Of a DNA stretch of 64,000 bases, positions 26,474 through 35,485 are shown piece after piece; position 1 is the first letter of the stretch, and each line of letters begins with the position of its first letter. The notes under the pieces are model-generated. The model was not told where the DNA came from. It ran no database searches and saw only the letters and a program-made list of their open reading frames with translations. The stretch lies in the NCBI GenBank assembly GCA_964591375.1, contig CAZQAU010000002.1, positions 65,527 to 129,526 of the forward strand, in the 5' to 3' direction. The position numbers were made by a program, and so were the translations under genes. The stretch comes from CAYYYG01 sp964591375. GTDB taxonomy: Bacteria; Patescibacteriota; Microgenomatia; UBA1406; GWC2-37-13.

Positions 26474-27925
26474 ATGAAGCCACGATCACCAGTAGTAGCC
26501 ATTTTAGGCCATGTAGACCATGGGAAAACCAGCCTTCTTGATTATATTAGAAAAAGCCGCATTGCATCAGGCGAACATGGTGGTATCACACAGCGAATCG
26601 GTGCATATGAAGTAGATACAGGAATTAAAGGATATCCAATTAGCAATATTACCTTTATAGATACACCCGGTCACGAAGCTTTTTCACAACTTCGATCACG
26701 TGGTGCACAAGTGGCGGATATTGCTATTTTGATTATAGATGCTAAAGATTCAATTATGCCTCAAACAGAAGAATCTATTCATCATATAAAAAATGCTAAA
26801 ATACCTTTTATTGTTGCATTAAATAAAACAGATCTACCTGATGCCAACCCTCAAAAAGTTAAGAATGATCTTCTGAAATATGAAATTATAACTGAGGATA
26901 AAGGTGGAACCGTTTCAGCACTGGAGATTTCAGCTAAAACAGGTAAAGGTGTTAATGAATTATTAGAATCAATTCTCCTTATTGCTGCAGATCAAAATTT
27001 TAGTTATGACCCACAACACGAACCTCTAGCATACGTAATTGAAACAAAGAAGGATCGACGAGGTATTGTGGCCAGTGCCATCATAAAAGATGGTGTTTTG
27101 AGAGTCACTGATACCGTGTATACCGACTCTAAAAAAACTAAAATAAAGGCGTTAGTAAATGATTTAGGTAAAAGCGTTCATGTAGCTACACCATCATTAC
27201 CCTTTGAACTTTTAGGGTTTCAAGAAATGCCAGAGGTCGGTGCGGCGATAAGAACGAAACCAGCAGAAGAAATTACTAACACACAAGCTGAATCACAACC
27301 GAAGACACCTTTCAATGTCCATGATTTTTTTGAAGAAAAAGTTGAAGAGAAAAAACTTGCTTTGGTCATTAAAGCAGATTCACATGGTTCACTAGAAGCC
27401 ATAACCAATTCATTATCTAAGAACGTTAACGTGTCCATTATTCTAAGCGGAGTTGGAGATATTCATAGATCTGATATATTTCTTGCTAAAACAACTAAAG
27501 CAATTGCTATTGGTTTTTCAGTACATGTTGATAATGAAGTGAAAGAATTAGCTAAACAAGAAAAAGTAATTATAAAAACCTATAATATAATCTATGAGCT
27601 ATTGGAAGAGCTCCAAGAAGCTTCTGATTTAATCCGAGAAAAAGAAGAAGAAGAGAAAAATATCAAGGGAGAAGTGAAGATTTTGGCGAATTTTATCATC
27701 GAAGGCGAAAAGATTTTTGGAGTTTCTGTAACAAAAGGAAAAATCAATTTAGGTGATTATGTAGAGCTGTATCGTAACAATCACATGATTGGGAAGGCAC
27801 GTTTAGTATCATTAAAAATACGTGCTAAGCCAGTACAAGAAGTGCGTAAAGGCCAGGAAGCTGGAATGGTATTTGGACCTCAACTTGACGTAAGGGTAGG
27901 TGATGTGGTAAAATTTATCTCATAG
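26474..27925 (+). CDS. infB: Translation initiation factor IF-2, short form
   Basis: 483 residues, far shorter than E. coli IF-2 (890), because the long N-terminal domain is missing: the G domain begins at once with VVAILGHVDHGKTSLLDYI. G motifs: GHVDHGKT (G1), GGITQRIGAY (switch I), DTPGHE (G3), NKTD (G4). Domains II-IV follow, ending GPQLDVRVGDVVKFI. GTPase that recruits initiator tRNA. Short IF-2 is common in CPR. Preceded by an AT-rich spacer without a Shine-Dalgarno. Confidence 0.96.
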   Translation: MKPRSPVVAILGHVDHGKTSLLDYIRKSRIASGEHGGITQRIGAYEVDTGIKGYPISNITFIDTPGHEAFSQLRSRGAQVADIAILIIDAKDSIMPQTEESIHHIKNAKIPFIVALNKTDLPDANPQKVKNDLLKYEIITEDKGGTVSALEISAKTGKGVNELLESILLIAADQNFSYDPQHEPLAYVIETKKDRRGIVASAIIKDGVLRVTDTVYTDSKKTKIKALVNDLGKSVHVATPSLPFELLGFQEMPEVGAAIRTKPAEEITNTQAESQPKTPFNVHDFFEEKVEEKKLALVIKADSHGSLEAITNSLSKNVNVSIILSGVGDIHRSDIFLAKTTKAIAIGFSVHVDNEVKELAKQEKVIIKTYNIIYELLEELQEASDLIREKEEEEKNIKGEVKILANFIIEGEKIFGVSVTKGKINLGDYVELYRNNHMIGKARLVSLKIRAKPVQEVRKGQEAGMVFGPQLDVRVGDVVKFIS

Positions 27926-27929
27926 TAAT

Positions 27930-29197
27930 ATGAATCCTATAGATAATACCCTTAACCAAATCAATGAAGCAGTTACAAAAGGTACAAGCGGAGTGATTGT
28001 CATTCCTGCAAATCCTACCAATGATGCGATAGCATCGGGAACTGCATTATATTTAGGTCTCTCTAAATTAGGCAAAAATGTCGCTCTTTTAGGTGTAAAT
28101 TCTTCTGATAGCCAACTAGCCGCTGCAGATAAAATTCAAAATACATTCACAACAAAAGGTGATAATCTTGTAATTTCCTTTCCTTATACTGACGGATCTA
28201 TAGATAAAGTTGACTATAATATTCAAGGCGAGACATTCAATCTTATAATTACCCCACGCCAAGGTCAACCTAAACTTGATCAAAACAAAGTGCAATACTC
28301 TTATTCAGGAGGAGCTGTTGATTTCATAATCACCGTTGACGCGCCGAATTTAAATAGTCTTGGTTCTATATACAACGATAATCAGAAAGAATTCCAAGGA
28401 AAGACTATAATAAATATAGACCGACATCTTATTAATAATATGTTTGGTACTATAAACTATATTAATAAAACTAGTTCTTCTACTTCTGAGTTAACACTAA
28501 AAATTCTTAAAAACCTGCAGGTCGAAATTGATAAAGACATAGCAACCAATTTGTATTCTGGATTAACAGGAGCTACTAATTTTTTCTCGTCATATTCCGT
28601 AAACGCAGATACATTTGATGCCGCAGCTACTTTATTAAAATTAGGAGCAGTTAAAAAAGCTCCTATGCGTGCACCAGGTGCTCAGTATCCTACACCACAA
28701 CAGTCAGTGATGCCTGCTCAACAATCAGCACAGACATTCCCGCAACAATCATATAAGAAACCGGTAGTATCGCCGCCTATGCAATCGATATCACAACAAC
28801 CAGTACGTCCTATGCAGCAACAGNNNNNNNNNNNNNNNNNNNNNNNNNNNNNNNNNNNNNNNNNNNNNNNNNNNNNNNNNNNNNNNNNNNNNNNNNNNNN
28901 NNNNNNNNNNNNNNNNNNNNNNNATCGCCGCCTATGCAATCGATATCACAACAACCAGTACGTCCTATGCAGCAACAGCAACAGCAACAGACTCAATCCA
29001 GACCACCACAACCACAAAGAATAAATAACTCTAACTCATTTGCAGAACAAGGTGATGTCCCTATGGACAAACCAAATGATAGACCTATCGACCAGCAAAA
29101 CGATCAAAATACCAGCAACTCAAATGGAACAGTGCAAGCAGCTCCACAAGATTGGTTAAAGCCGAAAATTTTCCGTGGCGGCGGTGGACTTGTTTAA
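27930..29197 (+). CDS. Degenerate DHH-type phosphoesterase with a Gln/Pro-rich tail, interrupted by an assembly gap
   Basis: Four bases after infB. Residues 1-240 align by pattern with the DHH (NrnA-like) family: the DxDAxGS position reads NPTNDAIASG, and IDHHxxN reads NIDRHLINNMFGTINYI, so catalytic Asp and His residues are altered. A Gln/Pro-rich disordered tail follows (from about residue 255), ending KIFRGGGGLV. Bases 28824-28923 are Ns flanked by identical 55-base copies; removing one copy plus the Ns (155 bases) leaves 1113 bases, an uninterrupted 370-residue frame. A non-catalytic, RNA- or nucleotide-binding role is possible but only inferred. infB-nrnA linkage is known elsewhere. Confidence 0.7.
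28824..28923. other. Assembly gap of 100 Ns with duplicated 55-base flanks
   Basis: 28769-28823 and 28924-28978 are identical. The gap is therefore probably an unmerged contig overlap, not missing sequence. The surrounding CAG/CAA-rich repeats likely caused the break. Confidence 0.93.
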
Positions 29198-29235
29198 AGG
29201 ACATTATGTTCTTGTATTCATATATAAAGGCATAC

Positions 29236-29241
29236 TATAAT
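29236..29241 (+). promoter_or_regulatory. -10 box of the isochorismatase-like gene
   Basis: TATAAT, ten bases before the ATG at 29252 and overlapping the alternative in-frame ATG at 29240, which argues for the later start. Confidence 0.45.
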
Positions 29242-29251
29242 GCAACGGTAT

Positions 29252-29878
29252 ATGAATAAACTTCCTCTTTCAGAAAAAATAAAGCCAGAACACACTGCAT
29301 TATTAGTAATAGATATACAAAACGATTTTTGCGCACCAGATGGATTATTAGGAAAAAGAAGTAGAGATTTAAGTCTAATGGATCCTATGATTGATAAACT
29401 TATACGACTCATTACAACTGCAGATAATAAAAATGTTCTTACAATATATTCGCAACAAATTTATGATCCTCAAAAACTGAATCCACTACAAAAAGAACAA
29501 TATGATTTAGATGGCAAACTAATCACTTGTGATATTTCTACCTCTGGCTACAAATTTTACCGTATAAATCCCCCTTTAGAAAAAGTATATATAAAACATA
29601 ATTACAATATTTTCTCTAATCCCAAAATCATTGAAATATTAGAAAGGCATAGAATAAAAACTCTTATTATCACCGGCGTAGACAGTCAGTATTGTATAGA
29701 GACTGCTATAAGAAATGGTTTTGATTTAGGTTATAAAATAGTAGTGCCAGAAGATCTTATTGCAACTAGTGCTAAACATATTGATATGCAAAATCGCACA
29801 CTGGAACTTGTACGAAAAACTTATGGTGTTGTTGTAAAGTGTGACGATTTAGTTAATCTGTGGGAAAACTCCTTATAA
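29252..29878 (+). CDS. Cysteine hydrolase, isochorismatase family
   Basis: 208 residues. Catalytic triad of the family is visible: Asp in LLVIDIQNDFCAPDG, Lys in YIKHNYNIF, Cys in GVDSQYCIETAIRNG. This is the nicotinamidase/isochorismatase fold, hydrolysing amides or related compounds; the substrate cannot be read from sequence. Nicotinamidase is one option because it would serve NAD salvage, but the metal-binding DxH motif of nicotinamidases is not evident. Not coupled to its neighbours. Confidence 0.82.
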   Translation: MNKLPLSEKIKPEHTALLVIDIQNDFCAPDGLLGKRSRDLSLMDPMIDKLIRLITTADNKNVLTIYSQQIYDPQKLNPLQKEQYDLDGKLITCDISTSGYKFYRINPPLEKVYIKHNYNIFSNPKIIEILERHRIKTLIITGVDSQYCIETAIRNGFDLGYKIVVPEDLIATSAKHIDMQNRTLELVRKTYGVVVKCDDLVNLWENSL

Positions 29879-29904
29879 AATTCGAATAATTTACCGTTTT
29901 CTGC

Positions 29905-29910
29905 TATACT
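29905..29910 (+). promoter_or_regulatory. -10 box of rmuC, leaderless spacing
   Basis: TATACT with exactly six bases before the GTG at 29917, which supports the GTG as the true start. Confidence 0.55.
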
Positions 29911-29916
29911 GACATT

Positions 29917-30936
29917 GTGTCATCTTCGATCTTAGTTGCTGTACTAATTGGTGCAGCATGTATAGCCATTATTCTCCTATTTGTCCGTTCCTGGTTGAAA
30001 AATCTTGAAGAAAAAACCAAGGTTTCAGGAGAGTTGATCGAATGGATAAAAGAATTAAGTAAACGAGTAGAGAATACTTCAGCATCCGTTGATCAAAAAC
30101 TATTTGAAAATATGAAGTTATTTAATAATCGTCTGGATAAAACAGCTTTAATAATGAGTGATGTACAAAAAAATATCGGTGAATTTTCTGAAATTGGAAG
30201 ATCCATGAAAGATCTACAAGAACTGCTGCAATCACCAAAACTCCGGGGAAATATGGGAGAACATATATTAAAGGAGCTTCTTAGTCAGTACTTGCCAGCT
30301 GATTCTTATACCTTACAATATGTCTTTAGAAATGGGGAGAAAGTGGATGCTATGATTAAAACTTCGCATGGGTTTATACCCATAGATTCTAAATTTCCAT
30401 TGGAAAACTTTCGTAAGATGGTAAATGCTACCAATGAATCAGAAAAATTAGTGGCACGAAAAGAATTTATTCGTAATGTTAAAAAACATGTTCAGGACAT
30501 TGCAAAAAAATATATATTAACTGCTGAAGGAACGGTTGATTATGCACTTATGTATATTCCTTCAGAAGCTATTTATTATGAAATCATTAACGATGCCGAA
30601 CTATTTGATTATGTAGGACAACAAAGAATTTTACCTGTGTCTCCATTATGTTTTTATGCCTATTTGAGAGCAATTCTTATGTCGTTTGAAGGTCAGCGAA
30701 TTCAGTCACAAGCAAAAGAAATCCTAATTACATTACGAGCAATTAAAAAAGATTATGAAAAGGTAGAATACCAACTTTCAGTCTTGAATAAACATGTTAC
30801 CAATGCTTATAATCAAACTTCGCAAGTTTCTGGTGTGCTTTCATCATTAGGTCAGAAATTGGATAATACACGTCTATTAGCAGTTGAGACAAGTCAGGAA
30901 AAATTAATTACTGAACCCCATGAAAATAACATATAA
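29917..30936 (+). CDS. rmuC: DNA recombination protein RmuC
   Basis: 339 residues, GTG start. N-terminal membrane helix (ILVAVLIGAACIAIILLFV), a coiled coil (about residues 40-100), and the RmuC nuclease-like domain with LRGNMGEHILKELLSQYLP, DAMIKTSHGFIPIDSKFPL and VDYALMYIPSEAIYYEI. The IDSKFPLE segment is the conserved core of the PD-(D/E)xK-like fold. Thought to limit recombination between inverted repeats. It overlaps recJ by 17 bases, so the two are likely co-translated, which joins two DNA-processing nucleases. Confidence 0.93.
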   Translation: MSSSILVAVLIGAACIAIILLFVRSWLKNLEEKTKVSGELIEWIKELSKRVENTSASVDQKLFENMKLFNNRLDKTALIMSDVQKNIGEFSEIGRSMKDLQELLQSPKLRGNMGEHILKELLSQYLPADSYTLQYVFRNGEKVDAMIKTSHGFIPIDSKFPLENFRKMVNATNESEKLVARKEFIRNVKKHVQDIAKKYILTAEGTVDYALMYIPSEAIYYEIINDAELFDYVGQQRILPVSPLCFYAYLRAILMSFEGQRIQSQAKEILITLRAIKKDYEKVEYQLSVLNKHVTNAYNQTSQVSGVLSSLGQKLDNTRLLAVETSQEKLITEPHENNI

Positions 30937-32596
30937 AACAGAAATCAAACAGACAGATTCCTTATCAAAAGAAGAATTAATTCAGACTATATTAAAAAAT
31001 CGTAATATTTCGGATATACCGGGATTTCTTAATCCTAAATCTCCATCTGATATTCATTTAAAAGATTTTGGCTATACAGATGAAATTACAAATACTTTAA
31101 AAATACTCAAACAGGTTAAGGATAAAGATGGGATGATTGTCGTATATACAGACTATGATGCAGACGGTATAACAGGTGGATCTATTTTATGGGAGACTCT
31201 ATATTTATTAGGATTTAAAGTTATGCCTTATGTTCCCCATCGCCAACATGAGGGATATGGCTTTTCCATTAAGGGAATTGATGCAATTAAAGCCCAGTAT
31301 AATCCCTCACTTATAATTAGTGTTGATCATGGCATTACAGCTCGTGAAAAAGTGAGTTATGCAAAATCTTTAGGTATCCCTGTTATTATCACAGATCATC
31401 ATTTAAAGCCCGACTTACTTCCAGATGATGCACAGGCAATCTTTCATATTCCTCAACTTTCTGGTTCAGGTGTATCGTATTTTTTTTCAAAAATGCTTTT
31501 TGAATATTTTGGTTCATCAGAATCAATAAATAAACATAGATTAGAACATAACTTTCAGTATGATTTTTTAGCCTTAGCCTCGATTGGTACTATTGCAGAT
31601 CTTGTGCCTTTAGTAGACTATTCACGAAGTGTAGTTAAATACGGTTTGGACTCATTCAGGAATGTAAAACGCGCAGGTATACAGCACATTTTAAAGCAAG
31701 CTAAAATAGAAAATCGTCCTATCACACCTTATGAAGTTGGTTTTATGATTGCACCTCGCATAAATGCTATCGGTAGACTCAGCCATGCAATGGATGCTCT
31801 TCGGCTTCTATGTACGACTAGTGATGAAAGAGCGCAAGAACTAGCAAGTCAAATTGGAAAAACGAATCAGGACAGGCAAGGTCTCGTAAAACAAGCCGTC
31901 GAAGAAGCAAAAAAAATAGTTGAATCAACTAAACCAGTAAAAAATATTATTTTACTGGTTTCAGAAAATTGGCATGAAGGAATTATCGGATTAATTGCAT
32001 CTAGGATTGTCGAAGAATATTATCGACCAGTTATCGTTATGACTAAAGCTAATGGCTTTTATAAAGGTTCCGCTCGTTCTATTCCTGCTTTACATATGAC
32101 AGATTTTTTGAGGAGTTTAAAACATCACTTAATTGATGTTGGCGGGCATTCTCAAGCCGCCGGATTCACAATTGAAGCAAAAAATGTAAACGCATTTATT
32201 GAAGAAGCACACCTAAAAGTAAGTAACTTAGTATTTGAAAAAGATTTAGAAAAAATCATAGAGACAGATTTGAAGATTCCTATTTCTAAATTAAATTTAT
32301 CTATGGCACGCTCTATTGAACAGTTAAATCCATTTGGTGTAGGGAATCCTAATCCAACTTTCTATAGTGAGGTTGAACTTATGGAAGCAAAACTCTTTGG
32401 TAAAAAAAATGAACATCTAAAAATATATGTAAAAGATGTGCAGAATGCAAGTTTTCCTCTGGAACTTATATCCTTTTCTAATTCAGCACTCTATAAAAAA
32501 CTAACTCCCAAGATGAAAATGCAAATTCCATTTTCGTTGGAAATTGATCGATGGAGTGGTACCGAGCGGCTTCGTGGCAGATTAATTAAATCCTAA
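30920..32596 (+). CDS. recJ: Single-stranded-DNA-specific exonuclease RecJ
   Basis: 558 residues. DHH-family motifs: VVYTDYDADGITGG (motif I), SVDHGITAREK (motif II), VIITDHHLKPD (motif III, DHH), IGTIADLVPL (motif IV), and in the DHHA1 domain GGHSQAAGF. A C-terminal OB-like part with NPFGVGNPNP follows. 5'-3' degradation of single-stranded DNA in recombination and mismatch repair. Unlike the protein at 27930, all catalytic residues are intact. The start overlaps the end of rmuC. Confidence 0.95.
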   Translation: MKITYKTEIKQTDSLSKEELIQTILKNRNISDIPGFLNPKSPSDIHLKDFGYTDEITNTLKILKQVKDKDGMIVVYTDYDADGITGGSILWETLYLLGFKVMPYVPHRQHEGYGFSIKGIDAIKAQYNPSLIISVDHGITAREKVSYAKSLGIPVIITDHHLKPDLLPDDAQAIFHIPQLSGSGVSYFFSKMLFEYFGSSESINKHRLEHNFQYDFLALASIGTIADLVPLVDYSRSVVKYGLDSFRNVKRAGIQHILKQAKIENRPITPYEVGFMIAPRINAIGRLSHAMDALRLLCTTSDERAQELASQIGKTNQDRQGLVKQAVEEAKKIVESTKPVKNIILLVSENWHEGIIGLIASRIVEEYYRPVIVMTKANGFYKGSARSIPALHMTDFLRSLKHHLIDVGGHSQAAGFTIEAKNVNAFIEEAHLKVSNLVFEKDLEKIIETDLKIPISKLNLSMARSIEQLNPFGVGNPNPTFYSEVELMEAKLFGKKNEHLKIYVKDVQNASFPLELISFSNSALYKKLTPKMKMQIPFSLEIDRWSGTERLRGRLIKS

Positions 32597-32603
32597 ATTA
32601 TAC

Positions 32604-32619
32604 TGTGATATATATCACA
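32604..32619. promoter_or_regulatory. Perfect 16-base palindrome of CRP-like form
   Basis: TGTGATATATATCACA, which equals TGTGA-N6-TCACA. It lies between the recJ stop and the aspS promoter, with its centre about 57 bases upstream of the predicted aspS start. It could be an operator for a CRP/FNR-type regulator; no such gene is in the window. Confidence 0.4.
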
Positions 32620-32633
32620 AACTATAGGGCGTA

Positions 32634-32662
32634 TTGCAATAAGCTATGGCAGTAATTATAAT
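32634..32662 (+). promoter_or_regulatory. Promoter of aspS
   Basis: TTGCAA (32634-32639), 17 bases, TATAAT (32657-32662). The start of transcription should fall about five bases before the ATG at 32674, giving a very short leader without a Shine-Dalgarno. Confidence 0.7.
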
Positions 32663-32673
32663 ATATCCATCTT

Positions 32674-34533
32674 ATGAAACAATATTTTATCGATGAAACA
32701 ATAAACAAAGTAGGTGAAGAAGTTGAACTATATGGATGGGTAGATACAAAACGCGATCATCGTAAAATTGTTTTTATAGATTTACGTGACCGATCAGGCA
32801 GAGTGCAAGTAGTGGGTGGTGAAGAACTGAAAAATCTTACGTCAGAGGATGTAGTCTATATAAAAGGTATTGTAAAAAAACGTCCGGAAAAATTAATTAA
32901 TCCTAAACTTAAAACAGGCAGTATTGAAATCGAAGCAAAAGAGTTTAAATTAATTAGTAAAGCAAACCCACTTCCTATTCCTATTGATACTGATGGGTAT
33001 GATATAGATGAAGAAACTCGCTTGAAATATCGCTATCTTGATATCCGCCGTGAGCGCATGAAAAATAATATTGTAATTCGATCAAAAATCACCACCTTTA
33101 TTCGTAATTTTTTAGGTGAAAAAGGATTCGTTGAAGTGGAAACTCCTGTTCTTACAAAAACAACACCAGAAGGCGCACGTGATTTTCTTGTTCCATCTCG
33201 TTTACAAAAAGGGAAATTTTATGCCTTACCGCAGTCTCCTCAGCAGTATAAACAGTTATTGATGGTGGCTGGTATTGAACGATATTACCAGTTCGCCCGT
33301 TGTTTTCGCGATGAAGATCCAAGAGCGGACCGAGCATATGGTGAATTTACTCAACTTGATATGGAAATGTCATTCATTACCCAAAATGACATTATGACCT
33401 TAATAGAAGAAATGTTTACTGAAGTAGTAACAAAGTTTTTTCCGGAAAAGCATATATCTCAAAAGCCATGGCCCAGACTTTCTCATAAAGATGTTAAAAC
33501 AAAATATGGAACAGACAAACCAGATCTAAGAAAAAATAAAAATGACAAAGATGAACTTGCGTTTGCCTGGACAATTGATTTTCCCCTATTTACTGAACAA
33601 TCAGCAGAAGATTTTTTCCATGGTTCAGGAAAAGCAAAATTTGCACCATCGCATCACATGTTTACGGCTCCCCATCCAGATGATGTACCTCTATTGGATA
33701 CTGATCCGCTTAAAGTCCGAGGTTTACAACATGATCTTGTTTTAAATGGTTTCGAAGTTGGCGGCGGCAGCATCAGAATTCACGATCCAGTTGTGCAACA
33801 AAAAGTCTTTGATCTCATTGGATTTACTGAAGAACAAAAAAGACAGTTTGACCATATGCTCACGGCTTTTGGCTATGGCGTACCACCACATGGCGGGATA
33901 GCACCTGGAATTGATAGATTAATGATGGCTCTTTTAGGAGAACCCTCTTTACGCGAAGTTGTTCCTTTTCCTGCGACTTCTGGTGGGAAAACCGCAGTTA
34001 TGGAGGCGCCTTCTGAAGCTACTGATGAACAACTAAAGGAACTAGGTATTGCTGTATTAAATAAAAGAAAAATTTCTGTTTTACAACAAATACAAGACTT
34101 ACTCACCGAATATAAAATAACCTATAAATTAATTCAGCATGCAGCAGCCAGAACATCAGAAGACTCATCTAAAGTACGCGGTACAGAGCTCAAACAAGGA
34201 GCAAAAGCACTCGTTATGTTTGCAGATAAAAAACCAATTATGATTGTATTACCGGCAGACAGAAAAATTGATAATGCTAAATTTAAATCTTTATATAAGG
34301 TTAAAGATTTGGAAATGGCAAAACCGGAAAATGTTAAAGAATTAACAAATACTGAAATTGGAGGAGTTCCTCCTTTTGGTGGTATTTTTGATCTGCCCTT
34401 GTATGTTGATATCACAATGAGTAATAATGAAACTATAGCATTTAATGCTGGTTCACATACTGATTCCATAATCATGTCATATAAAGATTACGAAAAAGCA
34501 ACCAAGCCAATAATCGGTAATTTTTCAAAATAA
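32674..34533 (+). CDS. aspS: Aspartyl-tRNA synthetase lacking the GAD insertion and fused to a YbaK-type editing domain
   Basis: 619 residues. OB-fold anticodon-binding domain (about 1-105), class II catalytic core: motif 2 FRDEDPRADR near residue 211-220, bacterial-type KPDLR near 285, HHMFTAPHP, and motif 3 GIAPGIDRLMMALLGEPS near 407. In bacterial AspRS a GAD domain of about 120 residues separates KPDLR from the next core segment; here only about 12 residues do. From about residue 455 to the end lies a YbaK/ProX-like aminoacyl-tRNA deacylase domain (HAAARTSEDSSKVRGTELKQ ... GGVPPFGGI ... FNAGSHTDS). A cis-editing role is inferred. It could charge both tRNA-Asp and tRNA-Asn; no GatCAB genes lie in the window. 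Confidence 0.9.
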   Translation: MKQYFIDETINKVGEEVELYGWVDTKRDHRKIVFIDLRDRSGRVQVVGGEELKNLTSEDVVYIKGIVKKRPEKLINPKLKTGSIEIEAKEFKLISKANPLPIPIDTDGYDIDEETRLKYRYLDIRRERMKNNIVIRSKITTFIRNFLGEKGFVEVETPVLTKTTPEGARDFLVPSRLQKGKFYALPQSPQQYKQLLMVAGIERYYQFARCFRDEDPRADRAYGEFTQLDMEMSFITQNDIMTLIEEMFTEVVTKFFPEKHISQKPWPRLSHKDVKTKYGTDKPDLRKNKNDKDELAFAWTIDFPLFTEQSAEDFFHGSGKAKFAPSHHMFTAPHPDDVPLLDTDPLKVRGLQHDLVLNGFEVGGGSIRIHDPVVQQKVFDLIGFTEEQKRQFDHMLTAFGYGVPPHGGIAPGIDRLMMALLGEPSLREVVPFPATSGGKTAVMEAPSEATDEQLKELGIAVLNKRKISVLQQIQDLLTEYKITYKLIQHAAARTSEDSSKVRGTELKQGAKALVMFADKKPIMIVLPADRKIDNAKFKSLYKVKDLEMAKPENVKELTNTEIGGVPPFGGIFDLPLYVDITMSNNETIAFNAGSHTDSIIMSYKDYEKATKPIIGNFSK

Positions 34534-34565
34534 GAATTTAAGACATCGTTACGAGTTTTGATGAA

Positions 34566-35480
34566 ATGATGAAGTTTCGTATTTATTTACTCTTTTTGTT
34601 GTTTACACTCTTTCTATTGTTCTATCCCGGTGATTCGGAGTATCTTAACTTATACGCATTTAATAGACATTTGTTTCAAACATCAAGTGTCAAACCGGAA
34701 TTTAAAATTCATCCTATTCCGGAAATAAAAACAGAAACCAAACCATTTCTAACAAGTTATGCTGCGTACGTGGTCGATATACCGTCTTTTACTCCCGTAT
34801 TAGATATAAACTCTCATGAACGTATGTTTCCTGCCTCCACTGTTAAAGTCATTACAGCCCTTGTAGCGCTTGATGTGTATAAGCCTGATGATATTATCAC
34901 AGTCAAACGAGTATTAAATGAAGGTCAAATTATGGAATTACAACAGAACGAACGTATTACTGTTGAAAATCTCTTATATGGAATTCTTGTACACTCAGGA
35001 AACGATGCAGCTTATGCACTGGCTGATGGATATGGATATGAAGCATTTATTACATTAATGAATAAAAAAGCTCAACAACTGGGCATGAAGGATACACATT
35101 TTACAAATCCGGCCGGACTCGATGACGCTCCCCAGCATATTACGGCCTTTGATCTAGCCCTTGCGTCAAGAGCGCTTCTCTCTAACAATTTACTACGTAA
35201 AATTGTAGCAACAAAAGAAATCACTATCTCAGATGTGGACTATCAGATATTTCACCGATTAGCTAATGTTAATAAACTATTAGGTGAAATTCAGGGCATT
35301 GGTGGATTAAAGACCGGTTACACTGAATTTGCCGGTGAAAACTTAGTTAGTTTTTACAAAAAAAATGGACATGAGTATCTTATTGTAGTTCTTAAAAGCC
35401 TTGATCGATTCGAAGATACACGTAATATAGTAAATTGGATTAATACTAATGTTGACTATGTAGAAGGTAGTACTAATTAA
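34566..35480 (+). CDS. dacA: D-alanyl-D-alanine carboxypeptidase (S11, DacA-like)
   Basis: 304 residues. N-terminal signal anchor (IYLLFLLFTLFLLFYPG). Penicillin-binding-protein motifs: SxxK as FPASTVKVI (S and K in STVK), SxN as HSGNDAAYAL, and KTG as GLKTGYTEFAGENL. Removes the terminal D-Ala of peptidoglycan pentapeptides outside the membrane. The C-terminal beta domain of E. coli DacA is missing, as in many short S11 enzymes. A peptidoglycan wall is therefore implied for this cell. Confidence 0.92.
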   Translation: MMKFRIYLLFLLFTLFLLFYPGDSEYLNLYAFNRHLFQTSSVKPEFKIHPIPEIKTETKPFLTSYAAYVVDIPSFTPVLDINSHERMFPASTVKVITALVALDVYKPDDIITVKRVLNEGQIMELQQNERITVENLLYGILVHSGNDAAYALADGYGYEAFITLMNKKAQQLGMKDTHFTNPAGLDDAPQHITAFDLALASRALLSNNLLRKIVATKEITISDVDYQIFHRLANVNKLLGEIQGIGGLKTGYTEFAGENLVSFYKKNGHEYLIVVLKSLDRFEDTRNIVNWINTNVDYVEGSTN

Positions 35481-35485
35481 ACGAT

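Noticed and set aside
28769..28978. Short direct repeats considered as a CRISPR or tandem repeat array
   Set aside because: The repeats are the duplicated 55-base contig ends plus CAG/CAA codon repeats inside a coding frame; there are no spacers.
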